Shown: positions 31,865-43,788, counted from the stretch's first letter. The stretch: DNA of 64,000 nt from Maea johnstoni (GCA_963942565.1 OZ012685.1:51426742-51490741), one strand, 5' to 3'. Numbers and translations: made by a program. Notes: generated from the letters alone by a model not told the origin.

Positions 31865-32560
31865 TAAATAAGGAGATCATCTACAGTACAATCTACTAGA
31901 ATAACTACCTTAGGATAGAGATCTGCTAAATATGGAGATCATCTTTAATAGATCAAAATCTATAGTTCTTGATTTCTGACAAGATGTTATCTATTATTGA
32001 GTTGATATTACCAGTACCCTTATCCCACGTACATATCTGAATCTACTAGAATAACTATACCTCAGGATTGAGATCTGCTCAATATGGAGATCATCTTCAA
32101 TAGATCAAAGTCTAGGTCTTTCTTTTCTGACAATATATTTTCTATTATTCGTCAAAATTGATTATTATTCATTTGACAATACCATTACACATACCAACAT
32201 TTACTAGAATATATTACTACGTATTGAGATTTTCTAAATATGGAGCTCCTCTTCAACAGATCAAAATCTAGCTCTTGATTTCTGACAAGATATATTCTAT
32301 TAATCAGTTGCTGATAACATTAAACTTATCGCATATATCTCAAGCAACTAGAATAACTACCTTAGGATTGAGATCAGCTTAATATGGATATCCCCTTCAA
32401 TAGATCAAAATGTAGGTCTTGATTTCTAACAAGATATTTTCAATCATACAGTTGATGATATCAGTACCCTTAGATTAAGATATGTCTATAAAAATCATCC
32501 AAAATATATCAAAATGTATGCCTAGATTTCTGACTACATATTATCTATCAATTAGATAAA
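31865..32560. repeat. ~150-bp degenerate tandem array
   Basis: CTAGAATAACTACCTTAGGA, TTGAGATCTGCTCAATATGG and CAATAGATCAAAATCTA recur; GAGAT(C/T) starts near 31918, 32070, 32226 and 32370. Confidence 0.8.
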
Positions 32561-32601
32561 ACTTTGCTAACCCTAAAAAAATGTCAATCATCATCGAGAT
32601 C

Positions 32602-32766
32602 CAATACAAAATGAGGCAAAAAACCTGAAAAATACACGAAACCATGGCATATGGGTACTCATCTGAGAGTACTCAGCAAGATCTAGAGCTATCCAATGAA
32701 TACCAAGATGACAGGTTTTAGATGGTTTTCAATTTTTTTTGCTTTCTTGTGCTTTTGAAGGGTCAA
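32602..32766 (+). mobile_element. pB-A MITE, left end lost
   Basis: Starts at ATCCAATACAAAATGAGGCA and ends TTTTGAAGGGTCAAC. Confidence 0.75.
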
Positions 32767-32856
32767 CTGCCACCAACATATTGGCTACACATCGAAAAAT
32801 ACCTAATTCATGCCTGCAAAGACCTTGCTACTTTGACAACGTCTTTCTAAAAAACA

Positions 32857-33530
32857 GACAGGAGTAATATCTTTGGCCAATACAAAATGTTGCAAAACAT
32901 AAAAAATAACTGAAAGCCTGGCATATGGGTACTCATCTGAGAGTTCTCAGTGAGAGCTATCCAATGAATACCAACATGAAATGGTTTAGATGACTTTCAG
33001 AAACCTTCGCATTCTTGTGCTTCAGACAAAAGTAGCCTTTAAGCATTGGAAGGGTGTAAGCCCCAGCAATCCATAAATTATAACAGACAGCCCTGGCCAA
33101 TACAAAATGATGCAAAAACCTGAAAAATAACTGAAACCTTGGCATATGGGTACCCATATGAGAGTACTCAGCGAGAGCTATCCAATGAATACCAACATGG
33201 CATGGTTTAGATGATTTTCAAAAATCTTCGCGTCCTGGTGCTTTGGACGAAAGTAGCCTTCAAGCATTGGTAGGGTTTAGCCGCAGCAATCCCTATGTTA
33301 TTACAGACAGCCCTGCACAATACAAAATGATGCAAAAACCCAGAAAAATAACTGAAAACCCTGGCATATGGGTACTCATCTGAGAGTATGCAGCGAGAGC
33401 TATCCAATGAATTCCAACATGACAGGGTTTCGATGATTTTCAAAAATCTTCGCGTCCTGGTGCTTTGGACGAAAGTAACCTTTAAGCATTTGAAGGGTTA
33501 AGCCGCAGCAATCCCTATGTTATTACAGAC
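32857..33530 (+). repeat. 220-bp composite array: pB-A plus flank, three units
   Basis: TACAAAATG falls at 32881, 33101 and 33321, exactly 220 bp apart. Each unit is a pB-A lacking its left tip, joined to flank words GCAATCC and ACAGACAGCCC that also occur once in the unique DNA after the array (GGGAGTAATCTCGG). Confidence 0.9.
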
Positions 33531-33540
33531 AGCCCGGGAG

Positions 33541-33860
33541 TAATCTCGGCCAGATCCCCGCGGAGCCACCGGCCAATTTGCCCGCTAATTCGGCCACTTT
33601 AACAATATCTCAGCTGGATCCCTTAGGCGGCCAGAGTTGGCATGTATGCCCGAATGAACCTGCGCGCCAAGAAACACAATGGTCTATTTCTATTCCTCTT
33701 TCATAATAAAGGGTAAAACTAGCTATATTTGGACCGCTATGCTGACTTGTTCTCCGGAGACACTGACGTTAATTAGCAAACTTAAACTCTGTTGTGTGAA
33801 ATAGATATATGTCTAACAAGTGACGTGATGGAAATATTGATAGCAATCAGAATAATATGA
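33541..33860. other. Unique segment, GC-rich in its first half
   Basis: CGGAGCCACCGGCCAATTTG and similar; no ORF or repeat. Confidence 0.35.
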
Positions 33861-33879
33861 TAATTATAAACTAAGGTAA

Positions 33880-34025
33880 TTATGATAATGATAATAATAA
33901 TAATGATGATAATAATAATAATAATGGTAATTATAATAATAATAATAATAATAATAAAAATAATAATGATAATGATGATAATGATTATGTTAATGATAAT
34001 AATAATAATAATAACAATAATAATG

Positions 34026-34091
<66 letters not shown>

Positions 34092-34092
34092 T
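33880..34092. repeat. (AAT)n microsatellite at a retroposon-like tail
   Basis: About 210 bp of AAT variants. The right border ATGTATCTTTATTCAAAGAG and GGTAACTC mirrors the border at 31258. Confidence 0.9.
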
Positions 34093-34199
34093 GTATCTTT
34101 ATTCAAAGAGGGTAACTCGACAGTCCAATGGTATGGATCTTCCCTGAGGCCCTCTGGCATGTTTACAAGTAGACCAAGGGCACCAGAGTTACAAAGATG

Positions 34200-35011
34200 T
34201 AACGTACTTAGCTTTTAGGTATCGAGACTTGAAAGAAGGTGGAAATGGTACACATCTGATTGTTTCATAGTTATCTTATCTATCATGCGTTCATTGGTTA
34301 ATAGTTAAAAGTTTTGAATTGTATAATTTTGTGATTTCAGATCGGGCTAAGGGCTAACAGATCTTGAGCCTTTTAATTAACTAGACTGAACTTGCTAATA
34401 GACCTGTATATTCTTTTACAAGCAGACATTCCCGAATATGAAATAAAACCTGGATAAAAGTGTTGGTGGAATGTAAGGTGTTTCACAGAATCATCCCATG
34501 AAAATCTTGATTTATAGGAATTTTAGTATTCAAAACAACTGGACACTTACAGGATAAAGCCTTTATATAGAAAAAATATATTCCAATTTTTTTATGTCAC
34601 GATTGTGCAAGTTCCTTACTCATAATATTCCACTTAATCAATGATTTCAGGGTTTGGAAAGTTCCTTATACATATTTTTCTACTTAATCAATGAATTCAG
34701 GACTTGTCGTAGACATGTCTGTGCATGACACAGAGAGAATAAAATCTAAATATTAAGAATAAGAATAAATCCAGAATGAAAATATATTCCAAAGTCTACG
34801 CAAAATATTCAAATGCAAGTACTTTTTTTTAATATCTATTTTATATTTAATATTTATCCATATTTCTCTATACCTATTTATCATGTTTTTGCCTAGAACA
34901 TCTTCCTGCATGTCTGTCGGTGCATGGAATCTGAATATTTGTAATGGGATTTGCAAAAATTCACAATTCACTTATTGGTTCAATAGTACAGTAAAACAGC
35001 TTGTCTGTTTC
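34200..35011. other. AT-rich sequence, no gene seen
   Basis: Only a 68-bp direct duplication near 34612-34713 (AAGTTCCTTA, CTTAATCAATGA) stands out. Confidence 0.45.
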
Positions 35012-35014
35012 TAA

Positions 35015-35224
35015 GGCCTAGAAAAGAAATTGTTTGTTTCGCGTAACGGTCCAAAAGAAAAATAGGGTAGGTAGGGCAGTAAAATATATTTTTTTTGGAT
35101 GAATATTTTCGGTCAAAAATGTGTGTTTTATGCATGTTTTACGAAAAACTTTAGGGTAGGGATTTCATTGAATAAAAACATGTTTAGGTAGGGTTACAGG
35201 AAACAAACAACTTTTTTAAAGGTC
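35015..35224 (+). mobile_element. GGCC-MITE with TAA target duplication
   Basis: TAA precedes GGCCTAGAAAAGAAATTG; TTTTTAAAGGTC is followed by TAA. Confidence 0.82.
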
Positions 35225-35437
35225 TAATGGGTTTCTGTGTATATGTGTCCAAAAAAATAAAGTAATGCAAAGTGACTTTTTCGGTGTAATTTTTTGTGAA
35301 TGTTAAGTATTACGTAAAACAAAATAGGAAACTCTTTCTTTTGATACATATCTCAAGATTGGTGACAAATTTTTGTGAATTAAATTTGTCTTGTAATATG
35401 GAAATCATATTTTGATTCAAATTAGTTGAAATTTCAC

Positions 35438-35514
35438 TACAGTAATGAAAATTAACTGGAAGAAGCTACAATGAGGCACTTTGTTGTGAATTATCGTATA
35501 TTTTCATTACTGTA
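35438..35514. mobile_element. Very short TA-flanked MITE
   Basis: TACAGTAATGAAAAT and ATTTTCATTACTGTA are perfect inverted ends of a 77-bp element. Confidence 0.65.
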
Positions 35515-35706
35515 ATTGATTTGGCAAGAATTTTTACTTCATAATTCCAAACCACGGCAAAAACTTGGCCTGAAAGTGATTGATTATTCTAAATGTTTAA
35601 TTTGAAACTCATTGCAAGCGGATACATGTTCTAACAGCCATTCTTTTTCTGATAGTCTTGATCACTCAGCAACAATCAACGGTTCAACCCCTCAACAACC
35701 TCTAAA

Positions 35707-36040
35707 TTAACCCTGATGCTGCTGGTGGCTCTTTTGGCTAATACAAAATCATGCAAAAATAGCTGTACTCATCTGAGAGTGCTCAGCGCAAGCTATCTAA
35801 TGAATTCCAACATGACAAGGTTCATGCAAAATAGCTGTACTCATCCGAGAGTGCTCAGCGCAAGCTATCTAATGAATTCCAACATGACAAGGTTCATGCA
35901 AAATAGCTGTACTCATCCGAGAGTGCTCAGCGTGAGCTATCTAATGAATTCCAACATGATAAGGTTTGGAAGGTTTTCAAAAATCTCTGCATCCTTTGTG
36001 CTAGGACAAAAAATAGCCTTAGCATTGGAAGGGTTATTAA
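35707..36040 (+). mobile_element. pB-A MITE with an internal 72-bp triplication
   Basis: GCTGTACTCATC occurs at 35762, 35834 and 35906. 72 is divisible by three, which creates a 112-codon frame with 24-residue repeats; it is a by-product of the MITE. Confidence 0.9.
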
Positions 36041-36130
36041 TGTCTCTGCAGTGAATTTAAGCGGCAAATTGATGAAAAGGTACTCTTTGGTCACATCAAA
36101 CAATGGTCTACGAGAAGCATTTGTTCTCCT

Positions 36131-36491
36131 TAATCTTGGGCCAATTGTTGATTATGATGATCGATAATCGATCAGTTGCCTCTTTTTTACTGATTGATCA
36201 ATAATCAATTAATAATAATCGGAAAAGGTGACACCTAGCGACGAAAAATAGAACTGATGGCAGCAAGTTGTCAGCTTTCTTGCTATGAAACTATGCTTCA
36301 AAAACACTTCAAAACAAAGTTTTAGTGGCTGCCAATTGCAAGCAATTCTCATAGACTATCACTCAGTTTTATGCTCTAGACCTCTAGTACCGAATTACTG
36401 AAAAAGTGTAAAGAACCAATTATGATCGATAATCAATCGGTTGCCTGAAACTGATTATCGCTCATGAAATTGCAACCGATTCCCAAATCTA
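36131..36491 (-). mobile_element. hAT-2 MITE copy
   Basis: Ends TAATCTTGGG and TTCCCAAATCTA; flanks GTTCTCCT and GTCCTACT agree at 6 of 8. ATCGATAATCGATC-type subterminal palindromes. Confidence 0.72.
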
Positions 36492-36631
36492 GTCCTACTA
36501 GTACCTATGTATATATTTAATCCAAATACGCTGAGGCTGCATGAGCTATCTAAGCTTAGAGTGCTAGTCAGCGGAACTACCGCTGATGAGCGTTAATGTT
36601 TTGCTTGCTTGTACCTGGCTGTCATTCCCTC

Positions 36632-37030
36632 ATTGTCCAGGTGTAAAAGGACCATAACCGTGCCTTAACTACCATGCCTCTCCGCCACTAATGCTACCAC
36701 TTACTACGGCTACAGGTGTAAACCTAACATGCATGGGCCATGTCCTGTCATGTTGGTATGCATTAGATAGCTCTCACTGGGTACTCTCAGATGAGTACCA
36801 ATATGCCAGGGTTTCAGTAATTTTTGGCTTTTTTGGCCATCAAATTTTGTATTGGTAAAATCAGCCACCACCAGCATAAGGGTTAAACAATGGTTCTGGA
36901 GAAGCTACTGTCATTGCGCGATTGTCCAGGTGTAAAAGGACCATAACAGTGCCTTAACTACCATGTTCCTTCGCCGCTAATGCTGCCACTTACTACGGCT
37001 ACAGGTGTAAGCTTAAGATGCGTGGGCCCT
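36632..37030 (+). repeat. ~113-bp direct duplication around a pB-A
   Basis: ATTGTCCAGGTGTAAAAGGA and TTACTACGGCTACAGGTGTA occur from 36632 and from 36921. Confidence 0.9.
36737..36886 (-). mobile_element. pB-A MITE, left end lost
   Basis: From TCCTGTCATGTTGGTATGC to ATAAGGGTTAA, between the two halves of the duplication. Confidence 0.85.
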
Positions 37031-37099
37031 ATAGGGAAATCATGCCATTATCTCGGCCAATATTGTCAGCCCAAGCATAAGGAAGAAGATGGCACTTCG

Positions 37100-37311
37100 T
37101 TAACACTTATGCTGACGGTGGCTAATTTTGCCGTTATGAAATAATGCGAAAACTTGAAAAATTACTAAAACCCTGGCAAATGGGTACTCCTCTGAGAGCA
37201 CTCAGCAACAGCTATCCAATGAATACCAACATGACAGGGTTTGAAGGGTTTTCGAAAGTCTTTGCGTTTTTGTGCTTTGGACGAAAGTAGCCTCAGCATT
37301 GTAAGGGTTAA
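37100..37311 (+). mobile_element. pB-A MITE, full length
   Basis: TTAACACTTATGCTGACGG to GCATTGTAAGGGTTAA. Confidence 0.9.
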
Positions 37312-37372
37312 CACCAGGCTTTACCTGATCAGGTGCAGCGAAGATCAGGTGAAAAAAGCCACCATAACCACG

Positions 37373-37605
37373 TTAATAGCTAGAGCTCTTTGTGCAGCCC
37401 ACATAATAATAAGAAAACACCTTCAGTCCTCTAGTCATGTATGTATAACTTCCTAATAAACAATCATTTGGAAAAAACACCCAGTTTATAGTTAGAGCTC
37501 TTTGTACAGCCCACATAATAAGGAGAAAACATCTTCAGCCCTCTACAGTCATGTACTTGTAAATTATAATAACGCCCTAATAAACAATCATTTGGATTTG
37601 GTGGG
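37373..37605 (+). repeat. 113-bp direct duplication
   Basis: AGAGCTCTTTGT starts at 37382 and 37495. Both halves end AATAAACAATCATTTGG. Confidence 0.88.
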
Positions 37606-37860
37606 TGGATTTCATTAATAACATGCATAAGCACCATGTGGGATGTCAACAAATTAAATTGAAAAATGGTTTACATATTCTAAACATATCAGTTAACCCA
37701 CCCTTTTATAACACCAAATGGACTAGAATATCAAGGCTGTGAACAACAATAACATAAGTCAACTTTTCAATATCCAGAAAGAAAACTGCTGAGAATGCAA
37801 CTCTATTGTCTTTTTATCTACCATTCTAGACTAAATCAGGATCCTTATTAAGTTCATGGT

Positions 37861-37990
37861 AAAGAGGCTTCTGAAACCTAACCATAATCCCAAAGTCACC
37901 ACCCCCTTTACCACATGCCTGAACCTGGACTCCAACCCAAGACCTTGTGCAGAAGTGGACATTGATAAGCTGTTATTGCACAATATGTTA
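37861..37990 (-). mobile_element. SINE: tRNA-like head plus core, the seed of the 77-bp array
   Basis: Minus strand: GGCTGCCTCTAGGGCCCAGT, GGTCTAAC (A-box-like), CACAAGGTCTTGGGTTGGAG, TCC (B-box-like), then CAGGCATGTGGTAAAGG, the SINE core. The A-box half is the unit of the array that follows. Confidence 0.6.
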
Positions 37991-39560
37991 GACCACTGGG
38001 CCCTAGAGGCAGCCCTAGACCTTGCGCAGCAGTGAACATTGATAAGCTGTTATTGCACAATATGTTTGACCACTGGGCCCTAGAGTCAGCCCTAGACCTT
38101 GTGCAGCAGTGAATATTGGTAAGCTGTTATTGCATGGTACGTTATACCACTGGGCCCTTGAGGCAGCCCCAGACCTTGTGCAGCAGTGAACATTGGTAAG
38201 CTGTTATTGCACAATATGTTAGACCACTGGGCCCTGAAGGCAGCCCTAGACCTTGCGCAGCAGTGAACATTGATAAGTTGTTATTGCACAATATGTTAGA
38301 CCACTGGGCCCTAGAGGCAGCCCTAGACATTGTGCAGCAGTGAACATTGGTAAGCTGTTATTGCACAATATGTTAGACCACTGGGCCCTAGAGGCAGCCC
38401 TAGACCTTGCGCAGCAGTGAACATTGATAAGCTGTTATTGCACAATATGTTAGACCACTGGGCCCTAGAGGCAGCCCTAGACCTTGTGCAGCAGTGAACA
38501 TTGGTAAGCTGCTATTGCACAGTATGTTAGACCACTGGGCCCTTGAGGCAGCCCCAGACCTTGTGCAGCAGTGAACATTGGTAAGCTGTTATTGCACAAT
38601 ATGTTAGACTACTGGGCCCTTGAGGCAGCCCCAGACTTTGTGCAGCAGTGAACATTGGTAAGCTGCTATTGCACAATATGTTAGACTACTGGGCCCTAGA
38701 GGCAGCCCTAGACCTTGTGCAGCAGTGGACATTGGTAAGCTGCTATTGCACAGTATGTTAGACCACTGGGCCCTTGAGGCAGCCCCAGACCTTGTAAGGC
38801 AGTGAACATTGGTAAGCTGTTATTGCACAATATGTTAGACTACTGGGCCCTTGAGGCAGCCCCAAACTTTGTGCAGCAGTGAACATTGGTAAGCTGCTAT
38901 TGCACAATATGTTAGACTACTGGGCCCTTGAGGCAGCCCCAGACCTTGTGTAGCAGTGAACATTGGTAAGCTGCTATTGCACAATATGTTAGACCACTGG
39001 GCCCTTGAGGCAGCCCCAGACCTTGTGAAGCAGTGAACATTGATAAGCTGTTATTGTACAATATGTTAGACCACTGGGCCCTAGAGGCAGCCCTAGACCT
39101 TGTGCAGCAGTGAACATTGATAAGCTGTTATTGCACAATATGTTAGACCACTGGGCCCTTGAGGCAGCCCCAGACCTTGTGCAGCAGTGAACATTGATAA
39201 GCTGTTATTGCACAATATGTTAGACCACTGGGCCCTTGAGGCAGCCCCAGACCTTGTGCAGTAGGGAACATTGGTAAGCTGTTCTTTCATTGTAAATTAT
39301 ACCACTGGGCCCTTGAGGCAGCCCCAGACCTTGTGCAGCAGTGAACATTGGTAAGCTGTTCTTGCATGGTATTTTAGACCATCGGTCCCTTGGGGCAACC
39401 CCAAACCTTGTGCAGCAGGGAACATTGGTAAGCTGTTCTTGCATGGTATTTTAGACCACTGGGCCCTTCAGGCAGTCCCAGACCTTGTGCAGTAGGGAAC
39501 ATTTGGTAAGCTGTCATCAACGGTATGTTAGACCACTGGGCGCTTGAATAGCACACTAAT
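37930..39560. repeat. 77-bp satellite array, about 20 units
   Basis: GACCACTGGG at 37991 and 38068 sets the period. Units carry CCTTGTGCAGCAGTGAACAT, AAGCTGTTATTGCACAATAT and GTTAGACCACTGGGCCCT. Variants (GATAAG/GGTAAG, CTAGAGG/TTGAGG) alternate in blocks, a sign of higher-order duplication. Right-hand units are the most diverged. Confidence 0.95.
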
Positions 39561-41384
39561 GCCAAATAGATAAGGTGCTGCCACAGGTACGTTAGACCAC
39601 TGGGCTATCGAGGCAGACCACCAAGTTAAACAATGATGAATAGCACACTAATGTCAAATAGATTAGGTCCTGCAACAGATACGTTAAACCACTGGGCTCT
39701 TGAGGCAGACCCACCAGGTTAAACAATGATGAATAGCACACTAATGTCAAATAGATTAGGTGCTGCCACAGGTACGTTAGACCACTGGGCCATTGAGGCA
39801 GACCATCAGGTTAAACAATGATGAATAGCACACTAATGTCAAATAGATTAGGTCCTGCAACAGATACGTTAAACCACTGGGCTCTTGAGGCAGACCCACC
39901 AGGTTAAACAATGATGAATAGCACACTAATGTCAAATAGATTAGGTGCTGCAACAGGTGCGTTAGACCACTGAGCTCTTGAGGCAGACCACCAGGTCAAA
40001 CAATGATGAATAGCACACCAATGTCAAATAGATTAGGTGCTGCCACAGGTACGTTAGACCACTGGGCTCTTGAGGCAGACCACCAGGTTAAACAATGATG
40101 AATAGCACACTAATGTCAAATAGATTAGGTCCTGCCACAGGTACGTTAGACCACTGGGCCCTTGAGGCAGACCCACTAGGTTAAACAAAGATGAATATCA
40201 CACTAATGTCAAAAAGGTTAGGTGCTGCAAAACACTACGTTAGACCACTGGACTCTTGAGGCAGCCCAGCAGGTTAAACAATGATGAATAGCACACTAAT
40301 GTCAAATAGATTAGGTGCTGCCACAGGTACGTTAGACCACTGGGCTCTTGAGGCAGACCCAGCAGGTTAAACAGATGAATAGCACACTAATGTCAAATAG
40401 ATTAGGTGCTGCCATAGGTATGTTAGACCACTGGCCCCTTGAGGCAGACCCGCCAGGTTAAACAATGATGAATAGCACACTAATGTCAAAAAGATTAGGT
40501 ACTGCCACAGGTACGTTAGACCACTGGGCTCTTGAGGCAGACCCAGCAGGTTAAACATAGATGAATAGCACACTAATGTCAAATAGATTAGGTGCTGCCA
40601 CAGGTACGTTAGACCACTTGGCCCTTGAGGCAGACCCACCAGGTTAAACAATGATGAATAGCACACTAATGTCAAAAAGATTAGGTACTGCCACAGGTAC
40701 GTTAGACCACTGGGCTCTTGACGCAGACCCACCAGTTTAAATAATGATGAATAGCACACTAATGTCAAATAGATAAGGTGCTGCCACAGGTACGTTAGAC
40801 CACTGGGCCCTTGAGGCAGACCCACCAGGTTAAACAATCATGAATAGCACACTAATGTCAAATAGATTAGGTGCTGCCACAGGTACGTTAGACCACTGGG
40901 CCATTGAGGCAGACCATCAGGTTAAACAATGATGAATAGCACGCTAATGTCAAATAGATTAGGTGCTGCCACAGGTATGTTAGACCACTGGGCCATTGAG
41001 GCAGACCCACCAGGTTAAACAATGATGAATAGCACACTAATGTCAAATAGATTAGGTGCTGCCACAGACACGTTAGACCACTGGGCCCTTGAGGCAGGCC
41101 AGCAGGTTAAACAATGATGAATAGCACACTAATGTCAAATAGATTAGGTGCTGCCACAGGTACGTTAGACCACTGGGCTCTTGAGGCAGACCCCAGCAGG
41201 TTAAACAATGATGAATAGCACACTAATGTCAAATAGATTAGGTGCTGCCATAGGTACGTTAGACCACTGGGCCCTTGAGGTAGACCCACCAGGTTAAACA
41301 ATGATGAATAGCACACTAATGGCAAAAAGATTAGGTGCTGCCACAGGTACGTTAGACCACTGGGCTCTTGAGGCAGGCCACCAG
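39545..41384. repeat. 92-93-bp satellite array, about 20 units
   Basis: Units: AATAGCACACTAATGTCAAA, TAGATTAGGTGCTGCCACAG, GTACGTTAGACCACTGGG, CTTGAGGCAGACCCACCAGG, TTAAACAATGATG. GTTAGACCACTGGGCCCTTG and AGGCAG are common to the 77-bp array. It ends at the N gap. Confidence 0.95.
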
Positions 41385-41584
41385 NNNNNNNNNNNNNNNN
41401 NNNNNNNNNNNNNNNNNNNNNNNNNNNNNNNNNNNNNNNNNNNNNNNNNNNNNNNNNNNNNNNNNNNNNNNNNNNNNNNNNNNNNNNNNNNNNNNNNNNN
41501 NNNNNNNNNNNNNNNNNNNNNNNNNNNNNNNNNNNNNNNNNNNNNNNNNNNNNNNNNNNNNNNNNNNNNNNNNNNNNNNNNNNN
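41385..41584. other. Assembly gap of 200 N
   Basis: Exactly 200 N, placed where the 92-93-bp array stops. Confidence 0.98.
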
Positions 41585-41741
41585 ATGCATTTTGTGTTGT
41601 GCAAGAATTACCCAAATTGGGTACTAAAAAACTCTCATCTCTTTTTTTCTATTAATGGCAAGGTTACCTGATATTATACCTTTAATTTCAGCCTTCCAAG
41701 CATCCATCATAACGCCTACATAGACTCTGAACATAAAACAG

Positions 41742-41954
41742 TTAACCCTTACAAAGCTGAGGCTACTTTTACCAAACCAAAAAAAATGCAAAGATCCAAA
41801 AATCATCTAAACCCTGTTCAATATGGTACTCATTAGATAGCTCTCACTGAGTACTCTCAGATGAGTACCCATTTGCCAGGGTTTTCAGTCATTTTTCAGA
41901 TTTTTTGCATCATTTTGTGTTGGCAAAATTAGCCTCTAGCAGCATTAGGGTTAA
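41742..41954 (-). mobile_element. pB-A MITE, full length
   Basis: TTAACCCTTACAAAGCTG to GCATTAGGGTTAA. Confidence 0.9.
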
Positions 41955-42187
41955 CCTTTGTAAAAACAAGAGAAGCGTTTCTACCTTCCCAATTAGTCGC
42001 ACGCCTTCAGAACTAGCGCTCTCAATATAAATCTAGATTAATTCCATTAATCCTGGGACATCTGAAACAAGTCAGCCCGGCCAGGCAATTAGGGGGGAAG
42101 GGAATCAAACCCACCAATCAAAGGGCTCTCCCAGCACCGCAGTATGAGATGCTATAAAGGCAGCTACAGATATCGCTACATTTAGAC
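41955..42187. other. Unassigned unique sequence
   Basis: No ORF or repeat seen. Confidence 0.4.
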
Positions 42188-42456
42188 ACTTTCAGCAAAA
42201 ACACAAGAATGTAGAAATTTTTGAAAGCCTTTTAACCCTTCCAATGCTGACTCAGAGGCTACTTTCGTCCAAAGTGCAAAGACGCAAAGATTTTTGAAAT
42301 CCTAAAGCTAAACCGTCTCATGTTGGTATTGATCATTAGATAGCTCTCACTTAGTTCTCTCATATGAGTACCCATTTGCCAGGGTTTCAGTCATTTTTCA
42401 GGTTTTTTGCATCATTTTGTCGTGGCCAAATTAGCCACTAGTAGCATATGGGTTAT
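42188..42456 (-). mobile_element. pB-A MITE preceded by a scrap of another
   Basis: The full copy is 42232-42456, ending ATATGGGTTATA. The 44 bp before it (AAAACACAAGAATGTAGAAA) look like an internal piece of a second copy. Confidence 0.82.
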
Positions 42457-42585
42457 ACCCAGTCATGTTGGTATTCACTGGAAAACTGTTGCTGAGTCAT
42501 ACCAAATGAGTACCTATTTGGCTGGGTTTCCATCATTTTTAAACTTTATTTACATCATTTTCTATTGACCAAATTAGCCACCAAT
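42457..42585 (-). mobile_element. pB-A MITE, internal fragment
   Basis: From CCAGTCATGTTGGTATTCAC to AAATTAGCCACCAA, fused to the previous copy. Confidence 0.75.
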
Positions 42586-42635
42586 TTGAGTCTTAACTCA
42601 AAATTATTTGTTGACACCAAGAAACATGAACGGTT

Positions 42636-42974
42636 CAACGCTAACAGTGAACCGCTGGACGCAGGCCAGCAAAAATTTCCCTAAACGGCTTTTGGCCATT
42701 AAATAAAGACCTCAACTGGTCCTACAGGGCCAATAAACATTTGGGGGCATTCTTGTTAACAAGTTTCCCCTCAAGAATATCCCCAACTGTTTTTGAAATA
42801 AATGAAGATAATATAAAATTAATAAAAAATATATGTTATCGGTGAATTCTATGCAATGTTTTTTTTATTGTTATGTTTAAGATAAATTTGTAGGACCAAT
42901 AATTTTTTTGCAAGAGCAATAGATGCTAGGTGTTACTGGTCCTATGGGGCCAGTAATATTTTGAGTTAGCGTTG
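42636..42974. mobile_element. Possible MITE with CAACGCTAAC ends
   Basis: CAACGCTAAC and GTTAGCGTTG are perfect 10-bp inverted ends; inside, ACTGGTCCTA(C/T)(A/G)GGGCCA recurs. No target duplication was found. Confidence 0.4.
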
Positions 42975-43269
42975 AGGCCTGACATTTTACATTGTTTTGG
43001 CCTCAAGTATCACAAACACATTAATTAATTTAACATAGCAGCCCCTAAAATCATACAATATGTTGCAAGACACAATAGAATTTTCTCTCACATGTGAACA
43101 AATGATATATTGCTTTTTTTCCTGCTTTCGCCACCCAGATTTAAGTGAACTGAAAAAGTTAATGCTGTATGCATAAAATTCTTTATCAATTGGAAATGTG
43201 CATATGTTAGAGTATTCTACCGCATGCACTCACTCTGAAATTCATTTCTCATTCTCCAGCATATGACCT

Positions 43270-43542
43270 TATCTAACCCCTTAACTCTGAGCTAGAATCA
43301 TGTTAACCATATGGGATACCTAAAGTGTAATTACTGTGGGAGAATGCAGCAAATCTTATAGCACTGACTCATTGTGTTCAAACATGTTCATTTCCTGATA
43401 ATGGTATTTGAAATATGTGCTTTTTCCTGAAATGTATCCCTTGAACAGGATACAGACTAAGAACAAGATAATTTGTCCTTTTCATTACATTCAAAATGCA
43501 TGCCATGGAAAATCATCCGGAAATTCATGCCTTATCATAACC
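43270..43542 (+). repeat. Inverted segmental duplication, copy 1
   Basis: GTTCATTTCCTGATAATGGT, TTGAAATATGTGC and TTTTCATTACATTCAAAATG match the reverse complement of 45953-46185. A pB-A follows at the same place in both. Confidence 0.82.
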
Positions 43543-43755
43543 TTAACCCTTATCCTGATGGTAGCCATTTATTCATAATACAAAATGATGCAAAAAAGTT
43601 GAAAAATGACTGAAACCCTGGCACATGGGTACTCATCTGAGAGTACTTAGCAAGAGCTATCCAATGAATACCAGTATGACAGGGTTTGGATGGTTTTCAA
43701 AAATGTTTGTGTTCATGTGCTTTGGACAAATGTAGCCTCAGCATTGGAGGGTTAA
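43543..43755 (+). mobile_element. pB-A MITE, part of an inverted duplication
   Basis: TTAACCCTTATCCTGATGG to CATTGGAGGGTTAA. Confidence 0.9.
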
Positions 43756-43788
43756 TACTGCACATTATCATGATGTTAACTCCACTTA

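Noticed and set aside
37930-41384. CRISPR array
   Set aside because: Units are contiguous tandem repeats without unique spacers, in a eukaryotic setting.
40367-41604. Long minus-strand frames with GLPQGPSGLTYLWQHLIYL-like repeats
   Set aside because: They are translations of the 92-93-bp satellite; stops are avoided only by chance in some units, and one frame runs through the N gap.
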